Source: Qipengyuania vulgaris (GTDB taxonomy: Bacteria; Pseudomonadota; Alphaproteobacteria; Sphingomonadales; Sphingomonadaceae). Taken from it: 64,000 nucleotides of DNA. The position numbers and the translations under genes were made by a program. Of the stretch, positions 25,121 to 33,765 are shown one piece after another. The notes under the pieces are model-generated. The model had not been told where the DNA came from, did no database searches, and worked only from the letters and a program-made list of their open reading frames with translations. The stretch spans positions 682,001-746,000 of the forward strand of contig CCSI01000001.1 in NCBI GenBank assembly GCA_000756795.1, given 5' to 3'. Position 1 is the stretch's first letter; each line of letters begins with the position of its first letter.

Positions 25121-27811
25121 ATGCCCACGCGCATGCTCATCGACGCGCGCCACCAGGAAGAGACCCGGGTGGCAGTCCTCAAGGGAAACCGGATTGAGGA
25201 ATTCGATTTCGAATCTGCCGACAAGAGGCAGATCAAAGGCAATATCTACCTCGCCAAGGTTACGCGGGTAGAACCTTCACTCCAGGCAGCCTTCGTCGAT
25301 TTCGGCGGTAACCGTCACGGCTTCCTCGCCTTCAGCGAAATTCACCCCGACTATTACCAGATTCCCAAGGAAGACCGCGAAGCCCTGCTCGCTGCCGAGG
25401 CCGAAGTCGCCGAGGAAGAGCAGCGTCTGCGCGCCGAAGAGGAAGAACGCGGCGAAATGCCCGGCGACGAATACGACGCCGAGGATGAAAGCGCCGAAGC
25501 GCTCGCCGAAGACCTCGCCGAAGACGGCCTCGAGGAAGTCGACACATCCGACAAGGACGATGTCGCGACCATCGAGGAAGGCCATCTCGATGGCGACGAG
25601 GATGAGGACGACGACAGCGACGACGAGGAAGAGAGTGACGAGAAGCCCAAGGGCCGTGGTCGCCGCGGCCGTGGTGGTCGCCGTCAGGGCAAAGGCGGGC
25701 GTAGCCGCGCCAAGGAAGTCGACGAAGCGCGCGCCAAGCGCATGGCGCTGCGCCGCAAATACAAGATCCAGGACGTCATCCAGCGCCGCCAGGTCCTGCT
25801 GGTGCAGGTCGTCAAGGAAGAGCGCGGCAACAAGGGTGCGGCACTCACCACCTATCTCAGCCTCGCAGGCCGCTACACGGTGCTCATGCCGAACAGCAGC
25901 CACGGCGGCGGCATCAGCCGGAAAATCAATTCGGCGAGCGACCGCAAGCGCCTGAAGCAGGTCGTCAATGACCTCAGCCTGCCCAAGAGCATGGGGCTGA
26001 TTGTCCGCACTGCCGGCCTCAGCCGCACCAAGACCGAAATCAAGCGCGACTTCGACTATCTCGCCCGCCTGTGGGACGAAATCCGCGAACGTACGTTGTC
26101 GTCTGCCGCGCCTGCACTCATCCATTCGGACAGCGACCTCATCAAGCGCGCCATTCGCGACATCTACAATCGCGAGATCGAAGAGGTCGTCGTCGAGGGC
26201 GAAGAAGGCTACAAGTCTGCCAAGGCCTTCATGAAAATGCTCATGCCCAGCCATGCGCGCCGGGTGAAGCAATATGCCGACCCCGTGCCGCTGTTCCAGC
26301 GCTATGGCGCGGAGGACCAGCTGAAGGCGATGTATGACCCCGTGGTGCAGCTCAAATCGGGCGGCTACCTGGTCATCAACCCGACCGAGGCGCTGGTCTC
26401 GATCGACATCAACTCGGGCCGCTCCACCAAGGAGCATAATATCGAGCAGACCGCGCTCCACACCAACCTCGAAGCGGCCAAGGAAATCGCCCGCCAGCTG
26501 CGCCTGCGCGACATGGCCGGTCTCGTGGTCATCGACTTTATTGACCAGGAGCACCATTCGAACACCCGCAAGGTCGAGCGCGCGATGAAGGATGCGCTCA
26601 AGAATGACCGTGCGCGTATCCAGGTAGGCCGCATCTCCAGCTTTGGCCTGATGGAAATGAGCCGCCAGCGCCTGCGCACCGGCGTGCTCGAAGCTACCAC
26701 TCGCGAATGCCCGCATTGCGACGGTACGGGTCTCGTTCGTACCGCCAGCTCGGCGGGCCTGTCGGCGCTGCGCCTCATCGAAGAGGAAGCAGCCAAGGGC
26801 AAGGGCTCGAAGATCCGCCTTGCTGCCAGCACCGAGGCTGCAGTCTACCTGCTCAACGAAAAGCGCGGCGAACTCGTCGAAATCGAAGAGCTGTACGGAG
26901 TGACCGTCGAAGTCGTCCCCGAGGGCGAGGACGAAGGCGCGAAGATGACCGTCTCGAGCCACGGTCCCAAGCCCAAGGACACGCCTAAGTTCGAAACCCT
27001 CGCCATCGAGGACGAGGATGAGGACGACGACATCGAAACAGATGACGCCGAAACCGACGAGGACGACGACCGTCCGCGCAAGAAGCGTCGCCGTCGCCGT
27101 GGTGGCCGTGGCCGCAACAAGAACAAGGGCCAGGACAACGACCAGGACGATTCGGACGATAACGGCGACAGCGATGGCGCCGAGACCGACGAAGACGATG
27201 GTGACGACAAGCCCAAGAAGCGCCGTCGACGCGGCGGCCGCCGTCGTGGTGGTCGCGGACGCGGCAAAGGCAATGCCGAAGAGGTGACGGCAGAAGACGC
27301 GGAGAACCTCGAGAAGGTCTCCGAACAGGTCGCCGACGACATGGCTGTGGTTGCCGGTCCGCAAGACACTCCCGAGACCGCCGAGGCTGCGGCCGAAGAA
27401 AAGCCGAAGCCCAAGCGCACCCGCCGCAAGAAGGCTGATGCCGAAACCGCCGAGGAAGCTACGGAAGAAAAGCCGAAGCCGAAGCGCACCCGCCGCAAGA
27501 AGGCCGATGCCGAAACCGCCGAGGAAGCTACGGAAGAAAAGCCGAAGCCGAAGCGTACGCGCAAGAAGAAGGCCGACACCGAAGCCGCTCCTGCCGAAAG
27601 TGAAGCAGAACCCGCTCCGGAAAAACCCAAGCGCACACGGAAGAAGAAAGCGGACAAACCGGCAGAAGAACTGGCCGAACAGGTGAAGCAGGACGCGGCG
27701 GTTGTCGCTGGTCCCGATGACGCGCCGCAGACCGCAGAAGAAGCGGCAAAGGACACTGACGATGCTGGCAAGCCCAAGCGTGGCTGGTGGCAGCGCACGT
27801 TCGGCGAATGA
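25121..27811 (+). CDS. rne: Ribonuclease E/G family endoribonuclease
   Basis: This 896 aa endonuclease acts in mRNA decay and rRNA processing. An N-terminal RNase H-like/S1 region (MLIDARHQEETRVAVL, GNIYLAKVTRVEPSLQAAFVDFG) is split by a ~115-residue insert, acidic then Arg/Gly-rich (about 90-205). The catalytic core has the Asp pair in LVSIDINSGRST and LVVIDFIDQEHH, and the Zn-link is C530-P-H-C533. After about residue 630 the tail alternates acidic blocks with Arg/Gly-rich RNA-binding patches (RRGGRRRGGRGRG) and ends KRGWWQRTFGE. Inserted S1 domains are known in alphaproteobacterial RNase E. The basic tail is the usual degradosome scaffold region. Confidence 0.95.
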   Translation: MPTRMLIDARHQEETRVAVLKGNRIEEFDFESADKRQIKGNIYLAKVTRVEPSLQAAFVDFGGNRHGFLAFSEIHPDYYQIPKEDREALLAAEAEVAEEEQRLRAEEEERGEMPGDEYDAEDESAEALAEDLAEDGLEEVDTSDKDDVATIEEGHLDGDEDEDDDSDDEEESDEKPKGRGRRGRGGRRQGKGGRSRAKEVDEARAKRMALRRKYKIQDVIQRRQVLLVQVVKEERGNKGAALTTYLSLAGRYTVLMPNSSHGGGISRKINSASDRKRLKQVVNDLSLPKSMGLIVRTAGLSRTKTEIKRDFDYLARLWDEIRERTLSSAAPALIHSDSDLIKRAIRDIYNREIEEVVVEGEEGYKSAKAFMKMLMPSHARRVKQYADPVPLFQRYGAEDQLKAMYDPVVQLKSGGYLVINPTEALVSIDINSGRSTKEHNIEQTALHTNLEAAKEIARQLRLRDMAGLVVIDFIDQEHHSNTRKVERAMKDALKNDRARIQVGRISSFGLMEMSRQRLRTGVLEATTRECPHCDGTGLVRTASSAGLSALRLIEEEAAKGKGSKIRLAASTEAAVYLLNEKRGELVEIEELYGVTVEVVPEGEDEGAKMTVSSHGPKPKDTPKFETLAIEDEDEDDDIETDDAETDEDDDRPRKKRRRRRGGRGRNKNKGQDNDQDDSDDNGDSDGAETDEDDGDDKPKKRRRRGGRRRGGRGRGKGNAEEVTAEDAENLEKVSEQVADDMAVVAGPQDTPETAEAAAEEKPKPKRTRRKKADAETAEEATEEKPKPKRTRRKKADAETAEEATEEKPKPKRTRKKKADTEAAPAESEAEPAPEKPKRTRKKKADKPAEELAEQVKQDAAVVAGPDDAPQTAEEAAKDTDDAGKPKRGWWQRTFGE
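27395..27575 (+). repeat. Tandem 69 bp in-frame repeat in the rne tail
   Basis: Two near-identical 69 bp units (27395-27463, 27464-27532) and a partial third (from 27533) encode a 23-residue unit built on EEKPKPKRTRRKKADAE. The nearly identical DNA of the copies suggests recent slippage or unequal exchange. Such units can expand or contract without breaking the frame. Confidence 0.85.
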
Positions 27812-27822
27812 TTTGAACCGCC

Positions 27823-27853
27823 CTCCCCGCCTGTCCTACCGGCAGGCGGGGAG
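27823..27853 (+). terminator. Strong hairpin after rne
   Basis: CTCCCCGCCTG (27823-27833) pairs perfectly with CAGGCGGGGAG (27843-27853) around a nine-base loop, 11 bases past the rne stop. There is no T-run after it. It lies between convergent genes and may serve both. Confidence 0.65.
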
Positions 27854-27873
27854 CGGCAATCAGATCTGCGTAA

Positions 27874-28509
27874 TCAGACGCCCGCGCGGCGAGCCACACC
27901 CCATTCCATCCAGCCCATGAATTTCGGCGCCTTGGCCAGATAGGCCTGTCCGATGGGCTCGACCTCGAAGCCGGCCCCGCGCAAGGCCGAGCCAATCGGT
28001 CGGGTCAAGTGACACCCACCCGCAAGTGGCTTCCAGACTGGCTCGATACGTTCCTGCCAGCGCGCGACATCCGCGTCCGGCGCTTTGCCATGTTCGAGAA
28101 AGATGAGCTTCCCGCGAGGCCTGAGGATGCGGCGCAATTCACCAAGTACCTTGCCAGGGTCATCGACAGAGCAAAGCGTGTAGGTGCAAACCGCAGTATC
28201 GAAACTGCTGTCAGGAAAGGGGATTTTTTCACCCACGCCTTCGCGAATATCGTGGTCCCAGCCACGCGCCTTAGCCCGTTCGCGAGCTCCCTCGAGCAAG
28301 CCGGCATGCGGGTCTATACCGGCGAACCCGGTGACCTTTTCATCGTCATATAGCGCTTGGTTGAGCCCCCCGCCGCAACCGAGCTCGAATACGCGCCCTT
28401 CGGCCAACGGCACCACTTCCCGGCGACGCTCCTCAATCCCCTTCTGACCGCACGCCAGCGTGATCATGCGCGGCATGATGTGCGCGTCGTAGAACCGTTT
28501 GATCCCCAT
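27874..28509 (-). CDS. Class I SAM-dependent methyltransferase (UbiE/Methyltransf_11 type)
   Basis: This 211 aa cytoplasmic methyltransferase shows motif I RVFELGCGGGLNQALY, the acidic loop FAGIDPHAGLLEGARERAK, IPFPDSSFDTAVCTYTLCSV and LRRILRPRGKLIFLEHG. The layout resembles UbiE-like and METTL7-like lipid or thiol methyltransferases, but the substrate is unknown. It is the last gene of the minus-strand run flippase-nucleotidyltransferase-methyltransferase, 36 bases behind the nucleotidyltransferase, so it may modify a product of that cluster. Confidence 0.85.
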   Translation of the reverse strand: MGIKRFYDAHIMPRMITLACGQKGIEERRREVVPLAEGRVFELGCGGGLNQALYDDEKVTGFAGIDPHAGLLEGARERAKARGWDHDIREGVGEKIPFPDSSFDTAVCTYTLCSVDDPGKVLGELRRILRPRGKLIFLEHGKAPDADVARWQERIEPVWKPLAGGCHLTRPIGSALRGAGFEVEPIGQAYLAKAPKFMGWMEWGVARRAGV

Positions 28510-28545
28510 GGCCTTCTCCGGCGCGACCCGCGAGAAAGCTTAGCG

Positions 28546-29319
28546 TCAATCCGCGTTGGAGGAAGCTTTTTCTTCCCTCGTCGTGATTAGCCCCCGAACC
28601 GCTTCGAGATCGGCCAGCTTGTCGACATCGACTGCGGCAAGCCCATTGCTGGCAGGCACCAGCGCTGCCTCCACATCGATACGCCGGCCAAGCTTGGCGA
28701 GCCCTTCCGACATTGTCAGCCGGCCCAGAAGCATAGCCAGGAGCGTCAGGGGCCCGAGCCTTGCAGCAATCCGCCAGGGGCGCTTGCGGTCCGCTTCCAC
28801 CATCGCCCATGTGTCGATTGCGCTGCGGGCATTTGGTGTTTGGAGGTAGAAAAGATTGCAGCCTGACCACCGCCCGTCGGCAAAGCGCAAATAGGTCCTG
28901 CGGGTTTCCGGCATAGCCGCTTCCACAACACCGCGCTCTGCCAGCATGACCGACACATCTGCGTTTGGCGGTGTGCTGTCGACAAGTTCGCGGACCCACT
29001 CTGGTCTCAGCAAAGCATGGTCACTAGTCGTAACGACCAGCGGCGCGCCGAGGTGGTCGAAGGCGGCGGCCACACTACCGCTCGGACCTGCACGCGGAGC
29101 CATTACTTCCGCTCCCAAATCACGCGCTAGTTGCGCAACCGGCCCCTCAGCGGCGCTCACGATCACCCGCTTCATTCCGGATGCGCGCAAGGATCCGATG
29201 ACGCGCTCGAGGAGGGTCTTGCCCTCCATTTCGATCAACGCCTTGTGGGCGATTCCCAATTCCCTTGCGAAAGGGTCACCGCCGGGCCTCGTCCCTGCCA
29301 GGATCAGCGCATTGGTCAT
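28546..29319 (-). CDS. MobA-like NTP-transferase domain protein
   Basis: This 257 aa protein has the GT-A nucleotidyltransferase signature at its N-terminus (NALILAGTRPGGDPFARELG, then HKALIEMEGKTLLERVI) and VVTTSDHALLRPEWV as the metal-binding strand. It probably links a nucleotide to a sugar- or alditol-phosphate. The C-terminal half (after ~180) is helical and unfamiliar. Its ATG overlaps the flippase stop (ATGA), tying it to surface-polymer export, where a CDP- or NDP-activated building block would fit. The substrate is unproven. Confidence 0.8.
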   Translation of the reverse strand: MTNALILAGTRPGGDPFARELGIAHKALIEMEGKTLLERVIGSLRASGMKRVIVSAAEGPVAQLARDLGAEVMAPRAGPSGSVAAAFDHLGAPLVVTTSDHALLRPEWVRELVDSTPPNADVSVMLAERGVVEAAMPETRRTYLRFADGRWSGCNLFYLQTPNARSAIDTWAMVEADRKRPWRIAARLGPLTLLAMLLGRLTMSEGLAKLGRRIDVEAALVPASNGLAAVDVDKLADLEAVRGLITTREEKASSNAD

Positions 29320-30647
29320 GACTGTCTCGCCTCAAGAGCCCCGTTTCGGATGACCATCCAGACCATCAGGCTCGTGAGGAAATATCCGGCGGCCATACCC
29401 ATTGCGACTGCCCAACCCACCCAGACCGGCCCCCCGCTGACAAGCCACAGAATCAGCAGTGCCATGGTGAAAAGGGTGAAGAGGCGCGCGAACAGCTGGT
29501 GGTGCGCCTTGCCATGGGCGTGCAGCACGGGCTCGTATGACACGCTGGCCAGCTCAAGCGATGCTGCCAGCACCAGCGGAATAAGGACAGGCCCGCCGCG
29601 CGCAAAATCTTCGCCGCCGATGAGTTGTAGGATATGGCCGCCGATGGCGACAGTGACTGTCACCAGCAGCGTTCCGGCAATGAGAACCGTGATGTTGATA
29701 CGCTTCACCAGCTTGCGGAACTGGTCATGCGGCGAGGAATGTCGCTGGCGATTGACCTCCGGATAAAGGGCCTGCGCCGACAGGGTAGCCAGCTTGCCCA
29801 GACCCTTCGCGAGCTGGTCGGCAATGCGGTAGACTCCCGCAGCGCTGGTGCCGAGGAAATAGCCGACCGCCAGCAGCGGCCCCTGCTGCACTGCTCCATA
29901 GAGCGAGGTGCTGGCATAAGTGACCCCGAGAAATTTCAACACGCCGTCATTCTCGGCACGCATCTGGCCGAGGTGGAATATATTCGTCAGCCGCACCGTT
30001 TGCGGCGCAATGCGATGCGCGAGTGTCCAATAAAGGACAGCCGTCGCGATCTCGATAACCGCCCACGCGATTAGGAATTTTTCTACGCTGGCCCCCGTCA
30101 GCCAAATGGCGACAGCGGCTATCACCCGCCCGATCGGCGTCAGCGACCCCGCCGCGACCGCGACTTCATAACGGTCCAGTGTCCGCATGATACCGAGCGG
30201 TGCCGACACCCGCGACAGGACCAGCGCGCAGACGAAATAGAATGCGGTATCGGCATAGGCGGGATTGAGCTCGAGCGAAGGGCCGAAATAGACAATGGCA
30301 ATCCACGCCGCGATGCAACCCAGCACCCCGCCGAAGAAATCGATGAGGCCGCCGCCCATGGCAACCCGCCCAAAGGCGTCCCAGTCTCCGCGGGCGACGT
30401 GCGGCGTGCCATATCGCACAACCATCTGCCATGTCTGGAAGCCGGCAATCTCGACCAGCGCCAGCGCGGTGCCGAATATCAACGAGAAGTGCCCGAAGTC
30501 CTTCACCCCCAGGGAGCGCGCAAGAATGGCGAGATAGACGAGGCTGCACACGGCTGCGACACCCTTGCCGCCCAGCAACCACCCCAGGTTCTTGAGTATA
30601 CTGGTGGAGCCGGATTTCTCCGTGCTTGCCGAGTCCGCGCCGTTCAT
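29316..30647 (-). CDS. Polysaccharide/lipid-linked oligosaccharide flippase (MATE/MOP superfamily)
   Basis: This 443 aa polytopic membrane protein has about twelve hydrophobic segments. The N-terminal helix pair is typical of Wzx-like flippases (LGWLLGGKGVAAVCSLVYLAILARSLG, FGHFSLIFGTALALVEIAGF). A mid-protein segment is GVTYASTSLYGAVQQGPLLAVGYFLGTSAAGVYRIA. It should move a lipid-linked glycan across the inner membrane. ATG 30647 is preferred (AAGGG shortly upstream); a TTG at 30710 would add 21 residues. It is divergent from the glycerophosphotransferase-like gene. Confidence 0.87.
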   Translation of the reverse strand: MNGADSASTEKSGSTSILKNLGWLLGGKGVAAVCSLVYLAILARSLGVKDFGHFSLIFGTALALVEIAGFQTWQMVVRYGTPHVARGDWDAFGRVAMGGGLIDFFGGVLGCIAAWIAIVYFGPSLELNPAYADTAFYFVCALVLSRVSAPLGIMRTLDRYEVAVAAGSLTPIGRVIAAVAIWLTGASVEKFLIAWAVIEIATAVLYWTLAHRIAPQTVRLTNIFHLGQMRAENDGVLKFLGVTYASTSLYGAVQQGPLLAVGYFLGTSAAGVYRIADQLAKGLGKLATLSAQALYPEVNRQRHSSPHDQFRKLVKRINITVLIAGTLLVTVTVAIGGHILQLIGGEDFARGGPVLIPLVLAASLELASVSYEPVLHAHGKAHHQLFARLFTLFTMALLILWLVSGGPVWVGWAVAMGMAAGYFLTSLMVWMVIRNGALEARQS

Positions 30648-30733
30648 CGCCTGCCCTTGGACGAAGGCGGGTGCGCAATCAATGGCAAGGACCGCTTTGC
30701 TTTCGGACAAGGATTGCCATAACGGCCTCGGCC

Positions 30734-31903
30734 ATGGCGCGAGTCCTGTTCCTCTTCAATCACGATGCGCCGCACCAGGTCGCTCATCTCGCCGGGATAG
30801 CGGCAGCCACGGCGCGGCTTCATCCCGACATCGAATGCGTTGTTGCCTATGCGACGCAGAAGATACGTGCGCAGCTTGAAGATCTTATCGCGCTCGATGA
30901 CGCGAGACGTTTGCGTTGGGTGGAGCTGGAATTACCGCTCTGGGCCAGAGCGGTCTCCAGAGTAGCCGACAAGTTGCTCCCCGCGTCTCGCCTCTTGCGG
31001 TTGCGACTGAATCTCAAGCTTTTCGCCGAGGCAGACCTCGTCATGTCGACAGAACGGACTTGCCTGAGGACGAAAAAACATCTGAGCCCCCAAGACACCC
31101 CGCTCTATGCCAAGGTCCCGCACGGCGCGGGTGACCGCAGTGTCGCTTACCACCCCGACTACAAGATCTTCGACCGCGCCTTCGTCGCTGGACGCAAGGT
31201 GGTCGACCAGCTCGTCGCGCATGGCGTGCCGGAAGAGAAGGTGGTCGTCATCGGCTATCCCAAGTTCGAGACCGTGGACATGACGGCGAAACCGGACTTC
31301 TTCGGCAACGGAAGGCCGACTTTCCTCTACAATCCGCATTTCGACCCGCATCTCTCCAGCTGGTACGATGCCGGACCCGAATTGCTGAAATGGTTCGCGA
31401 GCGAGGCGGGGCAGAAGTTCAACCTCATCTTCGCGCCCCACGTCATGCTGTTCCGCAAGCAAACGCATATCTCGCCCGAATACAGGCAGGCGCGCAAACG
31501 GCCGGATGTCCCGGAAGAGGCTTTGCGGGCAGGCAATATCCTCGTCGACGTGGAAGGCCCGCGGCTGTTCGACATGTCCTACACGCTCTCCGCCGACGCC
31601 TATATCGGCGACGTTTCGAGCCAGGTTTACGAGTTCCTCGTCCGTCCTCGCCCGACATATTTCCTCGATTGCCGGGACGATGCGCGCGCGGAGGATGACG
31701 ACTGGCACCACTTCTGGAAAGCAGGCCCCGTGGCCCGCTCGCTGGAAGATCTGGTCCCGCTGCTGAAAGACCATGAGGCGGTAGGCCGGCGATATGCCGA
31801 TGCGCAACAGGAACTGGTCGATTACACCTTCGACCTGACCGACACGCCCGCTTCCGAGCGTGCGGCAGACGCCATCGCACAATTGCTCGGGCAGGCGGAA
31901 TAG
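30734..31903 (+). CDS. CDP-glycerol glycerophosphotransferase-like protein (TagB/TagF family)
   Basis: This 389 aa protein has GT-B-type halves. The C-terminal domain carries recognisable Glyphos_transf features: YAKVPHGAGDRSVAY, YKIFDRAFVAGRKVVDQLVAHG, VVVIGYPKFETVD, PTFLYNPHFDPHLSSWYD and ADAYIGDVSSQVYEFLVRPRP. In Gram-positive bacteria such enzymes build wall teichoic acid from CDP-glycerol. In this Gram-negative they more likely add glycerol- or other polyol-phosphate to a capsule or O-antigen. The GT4 gene follows after 11 bases, so the two are co-transcribed. Confidence 0.8.
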   Translation: MARVLFLFNHDAPHQVAHLAGIAAATARLHPDIECVVAYATQKIRAQLEDLIALDDARRLRWVELELPLWARAVSRVADKLLPASRLLRLRLNLKLFAEADLVMSTERTCLRTKKHLSPQDTPLYAKVPHGAGDRSVAYHPDYKIFDRAFVAGRKVVDQLVAHGVPEEKVVVIGYPKFETVDMTAKPDFFGNGRPTFLYNPHFDPHLSSWYDAGPELLKWFASEAGQKFNLIFAPHVMLFRKQTHISPEYRQARKRPDVPEEALRAGNILVDVEGPRLFDMSYTLSADAYIGDVSSQVYEFLVRPRPTYFLDCRDDARAEDDDWHHFWKAGPVARSLEDLVPLLKDHEAVGRRYADAQQELVDYTFDLTDTPASERAADAIAQLLGQAE

Positions 31904-31914
31904 CGGCCAACACC

Positions 31915-33000
31915 ATGCGCATCGCATACCTTATCAATTCGATGGAGGGCGGCGGGGCGCAATCGCCGCTTCCGGCGATCATCCGCGGCATCGAGCAGCA
32001 GGGCGTAGAGGTGAAGCTCTTCGCGCTTGCCCGCAAGGACGGGAAGGCGCTCCCTCGCCTTGTCGAAGCCGACATCGAGCCGTCCATTTTCGAGGGCAGC
32101 CTCAAAGACCATCTGGGCGCCTATCGTTGGGCGAAGCGGGAAATTGCCCAGTTCGCTCCCGATGCAATCTGGACCTCGCTCACACGCGCCACGCTGATTG
32201 GCCAGTTCGTGGCGCGAAAGCTCGGCGTGCCAGTAGCAAGCTGGCAGCACAGCGCTTTTCTCAAGCCGTGGAACGAGCGGCTGCTGCGCTGGCGCAGGAA
32301 TGCGAGCAATATCTGGATTGCCGACAGCGAGGCGGTGGCCGAATTGACACGGCAACGCCTGCACCTGCCGAACGAGCGGGTCGTCACGTGGCCCATCTAC
32401 TTCGCCGACCCGCAAGCGCCGCAGGCGGCGGCATGGCAGGAGGGCGAAGTCGTCCGTATAGGGGCCATGGGCCGATTGCACGTCAGCAAGGGCTACGACA
32501 CGCTGCTCGAAGCGATGGCCTTGCTCGAACAGCGGACCGGTCTGCCGCCGTTCCGGCTTGCGATCGGCGGGAGCGGTCCCGATGGCGAAATGCTCCGGCA
32601 GAGGGCGTTGAAGCTTAACCTCAGGACCGTCGAATTTGCGGGCTTTGTCGAACAACCTCAGCAGTTCCTTGCAGGTCTGCACCTCTACCTCCAGCCCTCG
32701 AGGCGCGAGGGCTTCTGTATCGCCATGCACGAAGCGATGCAGGCCGCATTACCTGTCGTTGTGAGCCGGATCGGAGAGATGCCGCATACCGTCATCGATC
32801 CGAAAATGGGCCGCATTATCCCACCGGATGATGCGCAGGCGCTTGCCGATGCGATTGCCGGGCTCTTGCAGCAACCCGGAGAACTGGCAAGCATCGGCGA
32901 AGCTGGAAGACAAAGGGTATTGGAGAAGTTTTCGAAAGACCGGTTCGACGCCAATGCCGCGCAGATCGTTCGGAGGCTAGGTGAACTGGCTCGTCGCTAG
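31915..33000 (+). CDS. Family 4 glycosyltransferase
   Basis: This 361 aa GT-B retaining glycosyltransferase begins MRIAYLINSMEGGGAQSPLP, a typical donor/acceptor groove start. The C-terminal nucleotide-sugar domain has IGAMGRLHVSKGYDTLLEAM, LAIGGSGPDGEMLRQRALKL and the E-x7-E motif region SRREGFCIAMHEAMQAALPVV. It lies downstream of the glycerophosphotransferase-like gene and probably acts on the same glycan. Its stop overlaps the convergent HAD gene by four bases. Confidence 0.92.
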   Translation: MRIAYLINSMEGGGAQSPLPAIIRGIEQQGVEVKLFALARKDGKALPRLVEADIEPSIFEGSLKDHLGAYRWAKREIAQFAPDAIWTSLTRATLIGQFVARKLGVPVASWQHSAFLKPWNERLLRWRRNASNIWIADSEAVAELTRQRLHLPNERVVTWPIYFADPQAPQAAAWQEGEVVRIGAMGRLHVSKGYDTLLEAMALLEQRTGLPPFRLAIGGSGPDGEMLRQRALKLNLRTVEFAGFVEQPQQFLAGLHLYLQPSRREGFCIAMHEAMQAALPVVVSRIGEMPHTVIDPKMGRIIPPDDAQALADAIAGLLQQPGELASIGEAGRQRVLEKFSKDRFDANAAQIVRRLGELARR

Positions 33001-33638
33001 GGCGCAGGGTCGATGACCGACCATCCAAGCGCCTCGGCCCTTGCCCGTTTGCGCTCGCTCGCTGTCACGAAAAACGGCTCTTCGGCCTCCAGCAGGAGCG
33101 GCGCATCTGCAAAGCTGTCACTGACGAAGCGAATTTGATGCCCGGAAAGGTCTCCGCCAAGCGATTCCGCGACCCGCGCGCGTTTGGTTTCGCCGTAGCA
33201 ATTGCCGCCGGGGATGCGCTCTCCGTCCCATTGTGTCGCAATGACATGCTCAATTCCCAAGCGCCGGGCAAAGGCCTTGGCGTAGAACTCGAATGCCGCC
33301 GTCGCCACCACTAGCCGCGTGCCCGCGGCGCGGTCGGCCTCCACCATGGTAATCACCGGGTCTATCCAGCCCGCTGTGTTGAGATGATGTTCTGCGAACT
33401 TCTCGCCAACATCTTCAAGTCGCGAGAGGGTTTGCTTGCCCAACATCAATTTCATTCCTGCCGTCTTGAGACCGGTGCGGCCGTAGAGGCCCGCACGGTA
33501 ACCCAGCATAATCAGCACCCAGACGGGTAAAAGGACCAGTCTCCACGGCGCCAGTTTGCGGGCCGCAAAGGCCAGGAAAGGCGTGAATGTCGCCCTTCGC
33601 ACCAGCGTCTTGTCGAGGTCGTAAATCGCTACCTTCAT
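32997..33638 (-). CDS. HAD superfamily phosphatase (HAD-IB, SerB-like)
   Basis: This 213 aa haloacid-dehalogenase-type phosphatase has the nucleophile motif IYDLDKTLVRR (D7, acid/base D9), motif II in LVVATAAFEFYAKAFA, and motif IV in IRFVSDSFADAPLL. A hydrophobic patch (WRLVLLPVWVLIMLGY) suggests membrane contact. It resembles HAD-IB enzymes acting on phosphoserine-like or lipid-linked phosphates. Convergent with the GT4 gene, it could dephosphorylate a precursor in the same surface polymer route. Confidence 0.85.
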   Translation of the reverse strand: MKVAIYDLDKTLVRRATFTPFLAFAARKLAPWRLVLLPVWVLIMLGYRAGLYGRTGLKTAGMKLMLGKQTLSRLEDVGEKFAEHHLNTAGWIDPVITMVEADRAAGTRLVVATAAFEFYAKAFARRLGIEHVIATQWDGERIPGGNCYGETKRARVAESLGGDLSGHQIRFVSDSFADAPLLLEAEEPFFVTASERKRARAEALGWSVIDPAP

Positions 33639-33765
33639 CGCCCGGCCCCCGTGGCAGCTTCGGCTTCATGCATCAAGCGGTGCATAATTCGCGTGTGCCA
33701 ACCCCTTGCACCATGCGTTGCAACGGCTAGAGAGGGCGCAAACGCAGTCAGGATTGATAGCTCAC

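Noticed and set aside
24726..25271. 181-codon frame across the rne leader
   Set aside because: Arg/Pro/His-rich with no ribosome-binding site or motif, and it overlaps the start of rne in another frame.
25277..27364. 695-codon minus-strand open frame opposite rne
   Set aside because: It is antisense to rne; its apparent hydrophobicity comes from reversing the acidic codons of the RNase E insert and tail.
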